From Planctomycetota bacterium (lineage in GTDB: Bacteria > Planctomycetota > Uabimicrobiia > Uabimicrobiales > JABWCH01): 33,760 nucleotides of DNA. A program made the position numbers and the translations under genes. The notes below the pieces were generated by a model. The model was not told the DNA's origin and ran no database searches. It was given only the letters and a program-made list of their open reading frames with translations. Position 1 is the stretch's first letter. Every line of letters starts with the position of its first letter. The stretch covers positions 1-33,760 of the forward strand of contig JAKLHB010000006.1 in the NCBI GenBank assembly GCA_022710345.1, given 5' to 3'. Below, piece after piece: positions 16,655 to 24,386 of this stretch.

Positions 16655-16719
16655 AGCTATCCGAATCGTTCCACCCTGCGACGAAGAATTTATTCGTATC
16701 AAAAGAATAGGGAAAAATC

Positions 16720-17865
16720 ATGGATAACAGAAAGCCATTTAGAAAGCCTAGTTTTAGCAAATATCGAGAGCAACGGACTGAACCCGATAAATCAGAGGTG
16801 AGAAAAAAAGTCGAAGAATTGATGGACAAATATAACATGCCAGAGGCCACAGCGTTGCAAATTGCTACTGGTATTATACCAATCACAGTTTGGGAAATAG
16901 AAAAACAGCAGGAATTAAACTCTCAAAATGCAGCAAAGACGATTGAGAAACACATTGCTCGATTTTCCAACCAAGCTTCCTTGAGTTTGGAAGCTTCTGT
17001 GGCTATTCTGAAAGGTGCCTTTTCTTTAAAGGAATACAGAGACCAAAAGATTGCCAAAATGGAGCTGCAAAGCCGAGCCGAGGAGTTGGCCAAAAAGGAA
17101 AATATTCCTCTGCACATTGCCCGTTGCATTCTTCAAGGCAAATTTACAGTGGCCCAATATTTACAACGCCAAACAGAAAAACAACAACGGCAGCAAAAGG
17201 CTGAAGAAATGCATCAAGCACATCCAGAAGTTGCACTAGGCACATGCTATGCAATCGTAGATCAAAACCTTTCGATAGAGGAATATCTGCAACAAAAAGA
17301 AGAAAACCAGCAAAAACGAAAAGAGTGGTATAAAAATTATTTAGTGCAACATCAAGACGAAAACCAGCCATTGGCCCAATATATCCAGCGCATTCGTAGT
17401 AGAAAGATCAATGTTTTTTTGGGATTGTTTCATCAAAAAGCAGTTGTAGGCAGCATTTGGGGCCATTCGCCCTATGAAATCAAAATCAAAGATGAAAACG
17501 ATCAAATCCATACCATTCCCAAGCTCAACATCAAGTTTTTCTGCAGGTTAAGCTATGCTGAACAAGTGCTCAGTGGTTTAGAGGTACGCCCTGAAATCCA
17601 ACAAAATCCAGAGTTGCCTAGCCCTAACCCGTATGAACGATATGAAATACCCCCTGAATTTTTGCAAGAAGGAAAAAAAATTAAAATTCTTTTGCATGAA
17701 GGTGAAATATTCATAGGCACTATTCAGTGGTTTTCGAAATATGATATCAAGCTCACTCTTTCTTTTTCTCCCAAAGTCACTGTGCTTATCTTCCGCCATG
17801 CAATCATGGAAGTAACTGCTGTATCAGATGAATCTGTTTTAGCAAACCCTGAGATAAAAGCATAG
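16720..17865 (+). CDS. Four-helical-repeat protein with two Sm/Hfq-like domains
   Basis: A 381-residue cytoplasmic protein I do not recognise as a named family. Residues about 27-192 hold four diverged repeats of roughly 37 residues. Each ends in a short acidic-aromatic motif (ITVWEIE, SLKEYRD, TVAQYLQR, SIEEYLQQ) after an A-x2-I-x2-G core. Two C-terminal segments then look like Sm folds. Residues 228-277 read KINVFLGLFHQKAVVGSIWG, then PYEIKIKD and IPKLNI. Residues 318-367 read KKIKILLHEGEIFIGTIQWF, KYDIKL, and LIFRHAIMEV. The second follows the E. coli Hfq pattern, including the Sm2 motif where Hfq has YKHAIS. RNA binding is inferred from this. AGGGAAAAATC precedes the ATG. It may be co-transcribed with the ABC-F gene. 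Tandem Sm folds in one chain with a repeat domain are unusual for bacteria. Confidence 0.7.
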   Translation: MDNRKPFRKPSFSKYREQRTEPDKSEVRKKVEELMDKYNMPEATALQIATGIIPITVWEIEKQQELNSQNAAKTIEKHIARFSNQASLSLEASVAILKGAFSLKEYRDQKIAKMELQSRAEELAKKENIPLHIARCILQGKFTVAQYLQRQTEKQQRQQKAEEMHQAHPEVALGTCYAIVDQNLSIEEYLQQKEENQQKRKEWYKNYLVQHQDENQPLAQYIQRIRSRKINVFLGLFHQKAVVGSIWGHSPYEIKIKDENDQIHTIPKLNIKFFCRLSYAEQVLSGLEVRPEIQQNPELPSPNPYERYEIPPEFLQEGKKIKILLHEGEIFIGTIQWFSKYDIKLTLSFSPKVTVLIFRHAIMEVTAVSDESVLANPEIKA

Positions 17866-17872
17866 CAAAGGC

Positions 17873-18066
17873 TTCAAACATTGCACAAAGCCAATGTGCA
17901 AAGAGGCCTTGCAAGCAAAGTTTTTTGCCGCAAAGCTGCGGTTTAAAACCTCCAGGGCCGATTGCTGGCAAGTATAGTTTTTTATACAGTGCCATGAAAC
18001 CGTGATGCCAATACACACGCATAATATTTTAGTAAACAATATGTTATGTCCTTTTTGCAATGATCG
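17873..18066. other. Hairpin-rich gene-free DNA after the Sm-like gene
   Basis: Between the Sm-like gene and the first extragenic repeat copy lie several inverted repeats: TTGCACA/TGTGCAA (near 17880-17900) and CCGCA/TGCGG (near 17929-17942). There is no convincing gene; the first may act in transcript ending. A degenerate fragment of the neighbouring repeat (ACACGCATAAT) appears near 18014. Confidence 0.35.
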
Positions 18067-18179
18067 TAGGGCGGCCCTACACGCATATAAGACCAGGAAG
18101 GAATGCTTTATTTTATGCGTATTTGGAAGAATCATCAAATAACACCGGCCAAAGAAACCTACATTTGCCAGAGGGCGAT
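18067..18179 (+). repeat. Extragenic palindromic repeat, diverged direct copy
   Basis: This carries the family core ACGCATATAA, GGAATGCTTTATTTTATGCGT, then ATCATCAAATAACACCGGCC, AAGAAACCTACATTTGCCAG. It is the same element found in three tandem copies at 21.8-22.1 kb, here with small insertions. The arms ACGCATA/TATGCGT make a hairpin. Confidence 0.75.
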
Positions 18180-18182
18180 TGT

Positions 18183-18215
18183 CTCTTACTGTGTCCTGAA
18201 GAGACACGGTAAGAG
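18183..18215. other. 13-bp hairpin between repeat copies
   Basis: CTCTTACTGTGTC pairs with GACACGGTAAGAG (one T-G) around a 7-nt loop. It separates the direct and inverted copies of the extragenic repeat and has no T-run, so it is probably part of the repeat cluster. Confidence 0.5.
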
Positions 18216-18237
18216 GCGAGCAAACTTCGATTAAACC

Positions 18238-18325
18238 TGGCTGGCAAGCCGGTTGTTGATGATCATACCCGACACGCATAAAGGGATTGAGCATGTTATT
18301 CGCGTGTAGGGCGCGACCGGCCAGT
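18238..18325 (-). repeat. Extragenic palindromic repeat, inverted copy
   Basis: This is the reverse complement of the same family: GCCGGTTGT, TGATGATCATACCCGACACGCATAA, then a diverged loop, TGTTATTCGCGTGTAGGGC and GACCGGCCAG. With the copy at 18067-18179 it forms an inverted pair upstream of the lipoprotein gene. Confidence 0.75.
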
Positions 18326-18404
18326 TGATCAGCCTGGTCTATGCATCAGCGGCTTGCTGCAAGATTGAGTTATATGGATGGATTGGTTCTGCATGCAAAA
18401 TTTT

Positions 18405-19034
18405 ATGAAAAAAAATTATTTCATCGCAATTGGATTGATTTCCCTGGCATTGGTAAGCTCTGCGTGCTCGTTTGTGAATTCAACGGTGCAGCCGGTTCAT
18501 TTACATACCAATGAACTAACCTCATGCAGGCTATCAGGCCTTATATATCTAAGTGTGTACGATCAAACAAAAGAGCCGCGGCAGGGTGTCAAAAAAAATG
18601 AGCTTGGCAGGATTTCTGCTAATATTTACACAGCCACTAGCCCAAGAGATATTTTATTTCAAGCCATGGAGATAGAATTAGCAGCAATTGGTGCCCAAAT
18701 CAAAGACTCAAACATCACCATGGAGAAAGATACGACAAACGGCGTGCAAATCTCTGCTACATTGTTGGACTATTTTGTAGAGCCAGAGGTAGAATTATTT
18801 ATGGCTAGAATCTGCGCGGTGGTCACTGTGGAAATTGTGATCGAATTTTCCAATGGAAAAAAATATCGTAACTTGTGGAAAGGAGTCAATGGTATCTACA
18901 CACCTATGTTTTGGTATACTTCTATCCCAATGGAAGGCGAACGGATATATCAAGCCGCGCTAGAAGGTGCCATGAAGGACTTTTTAATACAAGCAATCCC
19001 AGGCATTTGCGAATTGATTAGCAAAAAGCGTTAG
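18405..19034 (+). CDS. Lipoprotein of unknown function, YajG-like pattern
   Basis: A 209-residue predicted lipoprotein. The start at 18405 is chosen because it yields a canonical signal peptide (MKKNYFIAIGLISLALVSSAC, lipobox Cys21); in-frame ATGs at 18378 and 18393 would add 9 or 4 residues and no site has a strong Shine-Dalgarno. The mature part alternates beta strands and helices (IYLSVYDQTKEPRQGVKKN; DILFQAMEIELAAIGAQI; VTVEIVIEFSNGKKYRNLWKG). This resembles YajG-type or ABC-associated periplasmic lipoproteins, but the match is only at pattern level. The stop overlaps the ribosome-binding site of the next gene, so the two are translationally coupled and likely both act at the outer membrane. 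Confidence 0.8.
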   Translation: MKKNYFIAIGLISLALVSSACSFVNSTVQPVHLHTNELTSCRLSGLIYLSVYDQTKEPRQGVKKNELGRISANIYTATSPRDILFQAMEIELAAIGAQIKDSNITMEKDTTNGVQISATLLDYFVEPEVELFMARICAVVTVEIVIEFSNGKKYRNLWKGVNGIYTPMFWYTSIPMEGERIYQAALEGAMKDFLIQAIPGICELISKKR

Positions 19035-19045
19035 GAGCAAAATGC

Positions 19046-20584
19046 ATGAGCCGCTTATGGCTTTGTATCGTATTCTTTCTCTTAGGTTGTGGAAATTTAG
19101 AATATATTAAGCTAGAGCAAGTCAACAGTGAGTGGCAAGAGATCACAGATGTTGAACCCTCAATTAGCCCACAAGCGACCGGTGCAAGCCAATCTGAAAC
19201 GCCACCGCTTGCACCACAACTAGATAAAACTGGTGAACCTGAGATATCTCTTGATTTTTCCGGCAGCATGGAACATAAGACTCTGCTGGCCGGTGATTCA
19301 GTGCATTTGGATATTATTGGTGGAGAAATCTGGGTTTTTCCTGGGTTGACAAGCTTTGGTAAATGGGTTTCAACATTGGATTTTATGCCCACACGACTGA
19401 ATCCGAACGTCCCTATTTCGCATCAACATATACTTGTGCCAGCACGAGATCGTAGGAATGAGATGGCGGTCACCTTAGGGCTTAATATGCTAAGTCCAAA
19501 CATCGGCGGTAATTCTTGGGTTCCCTTTGGTGCATTTTTCATACGGCAGCATAATCAAGAAGATACTCGGCGATTTCGTGGCATTATCGCAGGCGTTACC
19601 AATTACATAGATTACAGTGATAGCACGTGGAACGAGCATGGAATTGAAATGTTTGTACATTGGGAAAACGTCACCATTCCAATTGCTCAAGGCGAAATTG
19701 TAGAAGGTAGAAATGCACAATATATGGAAGTCGAATGGGGCTATTTATTGGGTGGCATAGGATTGGGCTGGCGCAGCAAAACCCACAATTTTTGGGCCTC
19801 GCAGTATAGTGAGCGAAATGATTTTGACAATGATCTTCGAATTCAGCTTTCATACGAGCCGGGCTCTTTTTATACACAAGCTTCTAGCGCATCTAGTGAC
19901 ATTATCTTGCCTCCAGATACAGATATCCATCAACTTCATTTACGCTTTCGGTTTGATACCATCACACGCAATCTTTTGGAGATGCCCCATTCTGGCTTTT
20001 CCTGTGGTAGTGATATTGTGATAGGTCGTAAACAAAAATGGAGTGATCATCAGTTTCCGGAAAATTTTATTTTTGAACGAGAAAATACACGCGACTATCT
20101 CAAGATCACTGGCTATGCAGTTGCAGCTTTTGGCATTCCCTGGGTTTCAGAATTACATCGCTTGATTGCCTCTGTACATGCGGGTTGGGTTCCTTCTGAC
20201 AATTGGGATCGGTTTACAGGGCTTCGCTTTGGTGGTGGCCCACCTAAAAGTGAGGCAGATGATCTCAGTCGCCCTGTTTTTCCAGGAGCCGCTTTCCAGC
20301 AATTCATTGCGGAACGGTATGTCATAGCTTCTTTAGAATATCGTTATGAACTTTTAGACTTTTTCTACATCCATGCGCGAGGCACATGGGTATGGGGCGA
20401 TTTTGGCTTTTTAAAAGAGGGACATCACACCTTGCAAGATCGAGCTACAGCTTTCAGTGTAGCCATTTCCACAGGTTTTCTTTGGAAAACATTACTATAT
20501 GCAGAATATACCATAGACAATGGATTTCTACGGCAGGGGCCGTCTGGTTATTCACTGTTATTGACCTTGTCTAAGCAATTGTGA
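19046..20584 (+). CDS. Outer-membrane beta-barrel lipoprotein (Omp85-C-like?)
   Basis: A 512-residue protein starting with a signal peptide and perfect lipobox (MSRLWLCIVFFLLGC, Cys15), then a Pro/Ser/Thr linker to about residue 60. The rest is a run of alternating aromatic/polar beta strands. The C-terminal half has features of the Omp85/D15 barrel: a Gly-rich LRFGGGPP segment, a FIAERYVIASLEYRYEL strand, and a final YSLLLTLSKQL strand. No POTRA domains are seen. AGGAG overlapping the previous stop sets the start at 19046. It is part of a three-gene operon with the upstream lipoprotein and the Ppx/GppA-like gene. The identity as a barrel is fairly secure; the Omp85 link is tentative. Confidence 0.75.
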   Translation: MSRLWLCIVFFLLGCGNLEYIKLEQVNSEWQEITDVEPSISPQATGASQSETPPLAPQLDKTGEPEISLDFSGSMEHKTLLAGDSVHLDIIGGEIWVFPGLTSFGKWVSTLDFMPTRLNPNVPISHQHILVPARDRRNEMAVTLGLNMLSPNIGGNSWVPFGAFFIRQHNQEDTRRFRGIIAGVTNYIDYSDSTWNEHGIEMFVHWENVTIPIAQGEIVEGRNAQYMEVEWGYLLGGIGLGWRSKTHNFWASQYSERNDFDNDLRIQLSYEPGSFYTQASSASSDIILPPDTDIHQLHLRFRFDTITRNLLEMPHSGFSCGSDIVIGRKQKWSDHQFPENFIFERENTRDYLKITGYAVAAFGIPWVSELHRLIASVHAGWVPSDNWDRFTGLRFGGGPPKSEADDLSRPVFPGAAFQQFIAERYVIASLEYRYELLDFFYIHARGTWVWGDFGFLKEGHHTLQDRATAFSVAISTGFLWKTLLYAEYTIDNGFLRQGPSGYSLLLTLSKQL

Positions 20585-20596
20585 GAGGAGTTTATT

Positions 20597-21796
20597 TTGC
20601 CTAGAAAGTCTGCACCTAAAACCGTCATAGAGAATCCTGAATTGTCATCCAATCCCAATGCCACACCATCTAAGGCACAAAAGGAAGACAAAGCAAGAAT
20701 AAAATCCAAAGTTGAGGAAAGCCACCCTTCTGAATTTCAAGCCACTATTTCCATGGGAAATAGCAATTTCCGAGAACTTGGCACAGCTCTTACGATTCTC
20801 TCTAAATCTACTCCAGAAAAAATTGGGGTACTCGAATTAAGCACAAAAGCAGTCAAATTGCTCATTGGCAATATTGCATTTTTAAAGCAACATGGATTTG
20901 ATTTTGGAGCATTTAAAAATGTTTCTGAGATTAGCAATACAGGGGATTGCCTTGATTTACAAAATTACTTAAATATTGCCAAATTTCAGAAACAGGTGCT
21001 TCCTATTATTCAAAAAGCAATTGCAATTGCACGTGAACACAGCATCACCCATCTCTATTCGATTGCAACTGCAGCATACCGCAATGCGGTCAATATCCAA
21101 GAAGTCCTTGAATTCATTCAAAAAAATGCAGAGATCAATATCTGTGTGGTCGCTCAAGAAACAGAAGCTAAATACACATTAGCAGCATTCCTATGGAGCA
21201 GCAAAGATCAAGTTGCAGAATTTGAAAAACATATTGTGATGATTGATCAAGGCGGTGGATCCACACAAATTTGCTGGTTTTGCCGTTCCAATCGAAGCTA
21301 CGAAGTACATCAATATTATACCCTAGATTTAGGCACAGTGACATTGCGACATCGTCTTAGCATGAATTCCATGCTTTCTTGGCCCAAAGCATTAGCACAA
21401 GCGGATGGCTATGCCCAAGATTGTGTACGCCAAATTGTGCAATCACTTTCGCCCATTATGATCAAAGCAGATAAAAGCTGCTTTAGCGTAGGATCTGCAA
21501 TCACAAAAGCAACAGGGAAAAAAAGCAATCGAGAGCAACATCTCACCCGTTTGCCATTGCAACAATTGCAAAAAATTGTCCGAGAATCCGAACGCGCGCT
21601 TATCTCACAAATCCCATCACCTAACTTATGCAAACAAGAACTTGCAGACCATATGTTAGATGATCTTTTGGTCATGCGTTTGGGGCTGCCAATGTATATT
21701 TCTTTGATGAATCATCTCAATATCCCAGAACTCATCGTAAGCGGAACAGCTCTTCGATACGGACTTTTTTGGGAAAAGCTGTATAGCAGGAAGTAA
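20597..21796 (+). CDS. Ppx/GppA-family phosphatase-like protein, TTG start
   Basis: A 399-residue protein of the actin-like ATPase superfamily related to exopolyphosphatase/pppGpp phosphohydrolase. The start is TTG at 20597, supported by AGAGGAG 6 nt upstream; the first 70 residues are polar and disordered. Family marks are the first phosphate loop VLELSTKAVKLLIG (78-91), SIATAAYRNAVN (155-166), the AQETEAKYTLAAF region (186-198, catalytic Glu in the family) and the second phosphate loop MIDQGGGSTQ (215-224). The usual Asp of loop 1 (DxGSN) is Glu80 here and the GSN is STK, so activity may be altered. It lacks the C-terminal HD-like half of long Ppx proteins. It closes the operon after the outer-membrane genes and is followed by the extragenic repeat array. 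Confidence 0.85.
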   Translation: MPRKSAPKTVIENPELSSNPNATPSKAQKEDKARIKSKVEESHPSEFQATISMGNSNFRELGTALTILSKSTPEKIGVLELSTKAVKLLIGNIAFLKQHGFDFGAFKNVSEISNTGDCLDLQNYLNIAKFQKQVLPIIQKAIAIAREHSITHLYSIATAAYRNAVNIQEVLEFIQKNAEINICVVAQETEAKYTLAAFLWSSKDQVAEFEKHIVMIDQGGGSTQICWFCRSNRSYEVHQYYTLDLGTVTLRHRLSMNSMLSWPKALAQADGYAQDCVRQIVQSLSPIMIKADKSCFSVGSAITKATGKKSNREQHLTRLPLQQLQKIVRESERALISQIPSPNLCKQELADHMLDDLLVMRLGLPMYISLMNHLNIPELIVSGTALRYGLFWEKLYSRK

Positions 21797-21802
21797 ATGC
21801 AG

Positions 21803-22136
21803 GGCGACCGGCTGGCGATCAGGCTGCCCCTATACGCAAATAACATCAGGAATGCTTTATGTTATGCGTGTCGGGTATGATCATCATAATGACAACCGGC
21901 TGAAGAAGGCCAGTAGCCTCCTACACGCATATCTCATTAGGAATGCTTTATGTTATGCGTATCGGGCATGATCATCATAATGACAACCGGCTGAAGAAAC
22001 CTACATTTGCCAGCCGGTCGCCCCGATACGCAAATAACATCAGGAATGCTTTAGCTTATGCGTATCGGGCATGATCATCATAATGACAACCGGCCGAAGA
22101 AACCTATACTTGCAAGTCTATAGGTCGCCCCGATGC
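21803..22136 (+). repeat. Three tandem extragenic palindromic repeats
   Basis: Units of about 91-103 bp start at 21834, 21925 and 22028. Each has a hairpin (ACGCAAATAACAT or ACGCATATCTCAT, a conserved AGGAATGCTTT loop, ATGTTATGCGT), then CGGGCATGATCATCATAATGA, CAACCGGCTGAAGAAACCTA and a variable end with GCCGGTCGCCCC. They fill the whole gap between the Ppx-like gene and the convergent M20 peptidase gene. Two more copies lie at 18.07-18.33 kb. They are repeats of REP/MITE type; no coding capacity or transposase was seen. Confidence 0.9.
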
Positions 22137-22138
22137 CA

Positions 22139-23512
22139 TTATTGATTCAATTCCTTGAGTAAATCCACTAGCAGATCAATGCCAAATGCGATGTTGCTTA
22201 CTTGGATGCGTTCATCATTGCTATGGGCGAGGTTGCGTTCATCAAAGTTCAGGCAGTATGGTTCAAAGCCATAAGCTTGGATGCCCAGGGGGCGGTAAAA
22301 AGTGCTGTCGGTAGAGCTGAGCAAAATGGTTGGGATGACTGTGGCTGCTGGATTGCGTTTTTGGGCGCATTTGGCTAATGCACGGGAAAAAGCATTGTCC
22401 CAAGAGGAGCAGGTTGCTGGAGAGTATTCCTCCACAGTGATTTGCATCGTGGGATTTTGGATGAGGTTTTGGAGATTGCGGATGAATTCGTCTTTATCTT
22501 GGCCTGGTAAGAGGCGACAATCTATGCTCATGGATGCCTGGTTGGGGATGGTATTGGTTTTATCGCTACCTTTCAAGCATGTGAGGGAGATGGTATTGCG
22601 GATGGCTGCGTTGATTTCTGGATTTTGTCCAATGGCTTGGAGAAAAGCAGGATTTTGAAGGGATGTGCTCAAATCTTGGGTATAACCTGGAATTTTTGTA
22701 ATGTCTTGGCTTTCTAAGAGCATGCCTACATAAGCGTGGAGAATGGGGTTTAATTGCAATGGAGTTTCGTAGGAGATGATTTTATACGCGGCCCGGATAG
22801 CCTGATTCACCGCAGAATCTTGCATTGGGATTGATCCATGTCCAGGCTGGCCTGTGAAGGTTAAGGTAAGCCATAGTGGGGCTTTTTCTCCAATGGATAC
22901 CATATAATGAAGGGGCGTGCGAGCTGCGTCATGAACCACAATGCATTCGCCTTCGTCTATCAAGAATTCAGCATTTTGGATGATTTCAGGGTGATGAGTG
23001 ACCATCCAGCGTGTGCCTAACGAGTTTTCTTCTTCATCCGCAACAGCTAAAAATAGGATGTCACGGGTTAATGGAAATTTGCTGCGTTTGAGTTGAATGA
23101 TGGCTGCTAAGTCAATGATGCCTTTGCCTTTGATGTCCACAGCACCACGTCCATAGATTTCTCCATTGATGATAGCACCGCTAAATGGATCCACTTTCCA
23201 GTAAGAAGGTTCGGCTGGCACAACATCGCTATGGTGTAGCAAAATAATGGGTTTTTGCGTGCCATTTCCACGCAGGATTCCTAAAAAATTTGCACGGCCT
23301 TCACCAAGATCAAAGATTTGGAACTCAATGCCTTCTTGTTCGCAAATTTTTTTGAAAAAAACGGCTGCCTGCATTTCCTGGCCAGGTGGATTAGTGGTGT
23401 TGATTTGTAGGTATTGCTGAAGTAGTTGAGTGGCCTGTTCATGAATGGATGCTTCTTGTGTATAAAGCATGTTAGCGCAGCATAGAATGAGAAATAGGCA
23501 GTTGATTTTCAT
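22139..23512 (-). CDS. Secreted M20-family metallopeptidase
   Basis: A 457-residue zinc peptidase of the ArgE/DapE/CPG2/ACY1 (M20) family that hydrolyses amide bonds of small peptides or acylated amino acids. The ATG at 23512 gives a signal peptide (MKINCLFLILCCANMLYTQE) and has GGAGAG upstream; the frame extends 15 codons further without support. Metal and catalytic residues are visible: H94 and D96 (LLHHSDVVPAE), D126 (GRGAVDIKGKG), E160/E161 (ADEEENSLG), an Asp/Glu in LIDEGE near 186, and the last His in LAHSNDERI near the end. The dimerisation lid lies in the middle (GQPGHGSIPMQDSAVNQAI). It follows the first cysteine-rich gene but is separated by that gene's terminator, so it is probably its own unit. 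Confidence 0.93.
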   Translation of the reverse strand: MKINCLFLILCCANMLYTQEASIHEQATQLLQQYLQINTTNPPGQEMQAAVFFKKICEQEGIEFQIFDLGEGRANFLGILRGNGTQKPIILLHHSDVVPAEPSYWKVDPFSGAIINGEIYGRGAVDIKGKGIIDLAAIIQLKRSKFPLTRDILFLAVADEEENSLGTRWMVTHHPEIIQNAEFLIDEGECIVVHDAARTPLHYMVSIGEKAPLWLTLTFTGQPGHGSIPMQDSAVNQAIRAAYKIISYETPLQLNPILHAYVGMLLESQDITKIPGYTQDLSTSLQNPAFLQAIGQNPEINAAIRNTISLTCLKGSDKTNTIPNQASMSIDCRLLPGQDKDEFIRNLQNLIQNPTMQITVEEYSPATCSSWDNAFSRALAKCAQKRNPAATVIPTILLSSTDSTFYRPLGIQAYGFEPYCLNFDERNLAHSNDERIQVSNIAFGIDLLVDLLKELNQ

Positions 23513-23562
23513 GACTTTTTCTCTCCATAATGGCTGAGTTTTTGGCTTTAAAAACAAAGACA

Positions 23563-23590
23563 GCCCAATAAGCTTTGGGCTTATTGAGCC
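23563..23590 (-). terminator. Terminator of first Cys-rich gene
   Basis: CAATAAGC (23566-23573) pairs with GCTTATTG (23579-23586), with GC pairs extending outside, and a T-rich run follows on the minus strand. It ends the transcript of the gene at 23623-24141 before the M20 gene. Confidence 0.75.
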
Positions 23591-23622
23591 ATCTCATCAT
23601 TGCTTATATTCTGCCTTATGGC

Positions 23623-24141
23623 TTACCATTTGAAGCAGCCATTGTCAATGATGCAATTGATCACTTGTGGACCGGCGCAGCTCAACCAGCATTTCCAATC
23701 TGCACCGCATTTGAGGCAAGATAATGCACCAGCGGCGCATTTTGTTAGGCAGCCCCAATCCACTTCGACTCTGCTATCTTCACCGGCTACAGCTACATTT
23801 GCTTCTTGGCCATTGAACTTAATGATGATTTCTTTTGTATATTCTTTGCCAAGAACGTTGAAGTGTAGAATGATTTTAACACCACCTTCGATTGGAATGA
23901 GTTCCCAATAGACCTTGATGTTTTCGACTTCCATGTAGCCACTTCCCTTTTGGCTGCCCATCCAAAGAGAGCATACACGGCCATTCACGTTGCCGATCAT
24001 ATAGGTGCCAGCTTCTTCCAGCATGGTGCCTTTTACTTTTTGCATGATCTTATGGGCATTTTCAAGGGCTTTGAAATTCACTTCAGCAAATACCAAGGAA
24101 GCAACAAATAAGCAAACCAACAGAATCATTGTATTCTTCAT
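23623..24141 (-). CDS. Secreted Cys-rich-tail protein, paralogue 1
   Basis: A 172-residue predicted secreted protein. The signal peptide MKNTMILLVCLFVASLVFA ends in an A-x-A type site before Glu20. A helix (NFKALENAHKIMQK) and a beta-rich middle (about 45-120: GRVCSLWMGS, KVYWELIPIEGGVKIILHF, KEYTKEIIIKF) follow. The last 45 residues form a hydrophobic Gly/Ala tail with eight cysteines, spaced C-x3-C-x6-C-x2-C-x5-C-x3-C-x7-C-x5-C. The start has AAAGGAG upstream. The gene has its own sigma54-type promoter, leader hairpin and terminator. It shares over half its residues with the next gene, most in the N-terminal part. The tail is reminiscent of cysteine-rich bacteriocin modules such as halocin C8, but no immunity or maturation gene is recognised; function unknown. 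Confidence 0.85.
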   Translation of the reverse strand: MKNTMILLVCLFVASLVFAEVNFKALENAHKIMQKVKGTMLEEAGTYMIGNVNGRVCSLWMGSQKGSGYMEVENIKVYWELIPIEGGVKIILHFNVLGKEYTKEIIIKFNGQEANVAVAGEDSRVEVDWGCLTKCAAGALSCLKCGADWKCWLSCAGPQVINCIIDNGCFKW

Positions 24142-24169
24142 TTGAAACTCTCCTTTAGCAAATTTAAAT

Positions 24170-24185
24170 ATGCCTACTCAGGCAT
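24170..24185 (-). promoter_or_regulatory. Leader hairpin of paralogue 1
   Basis: ATGCCT-ACTC-AGGCAT, a 6-bp perfect stem, sits near the 5' end of the predicted transcript. The same ATGCCT...AGGCAT arms recur in the leader of paralogue 2, so the structure is conserved. Confidence 0.6.
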
Positions 24186-24203
24186 GACATTTCTAATTTT
24201 ATT

Positions 24204-24219
24204 AGCAAATACTATACCA
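24204..24219 (-). promoter_or_regulatory. Sigma54-type promoter of paralogue 1
   Basis: On the minus strand TGGTATAGTATTTGCT has the invariant GG and GC of -24/-12 promoters at the correct spacing (TGG-N8-TTGCT). A start near 24193 would give a 50-nt leader. Confidence 0.7.
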
Positions 24220-24232
24220 AATTTTTTGATCC

Positions 24233-24282
24233 ATAGATTCTAGTCTGCTGAATCAATATAGATTCTAGTCTGCTGAATCAAT
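24233..24282. repeat. Exact 25-bp tandem duplication, possible activator sites
   Basis: Two identical 25-bp units (24233-24257 and 24258-24282) each contain the inverted repeat GATTC-N9-GAATC. They lie 14-63 bp upstream of the sigma54 element of paralogue 1, so they may bind an enhancer-binding activator. Distance and orientation make this plausible but unproven. Confidence 0.6.
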
Positions 24283-24317
24283 ATCGAGCAAAGAATTTGA
24301 AATAGATTGGGAAAACC

Positions 24318-24352
24318 ATAGGACAATAAGCTGGAGCTTATTTGCCCTATGA
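24318..24352 (-). terminator. Terminator of second Cys-rich gene
   Basis: CATAGG...CAATAAGC and GCTTATT...CCTATG form a long interrupted stem around TGGA, 35 bp beyond the stop of the gene at 24387-24890. Only a short T-run follows on the minus strand (GGTTTTCC). Confidence 0.6.
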
Positions 24353-24386
24353 TTCACTGATTCAATCTTAAATTGAAGATGTTGGC

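Noticed and set aside
17839-18294. A 151-codon minus-strand open frame across the repeats after the Sm-like gene
   Set aside because: It covers the palindromic repeats and hairpins, overlaps the end of the Sm-like gene, has no ribosome-binding site or family pattern, and its peptide mirrors the repeat sequence.
21803-22136. CRISPR-like array
   Set aside because: The units are about 95-103 bp, adjoin each other without unique spacers, and are diverged palindromes; no cas gene is present.
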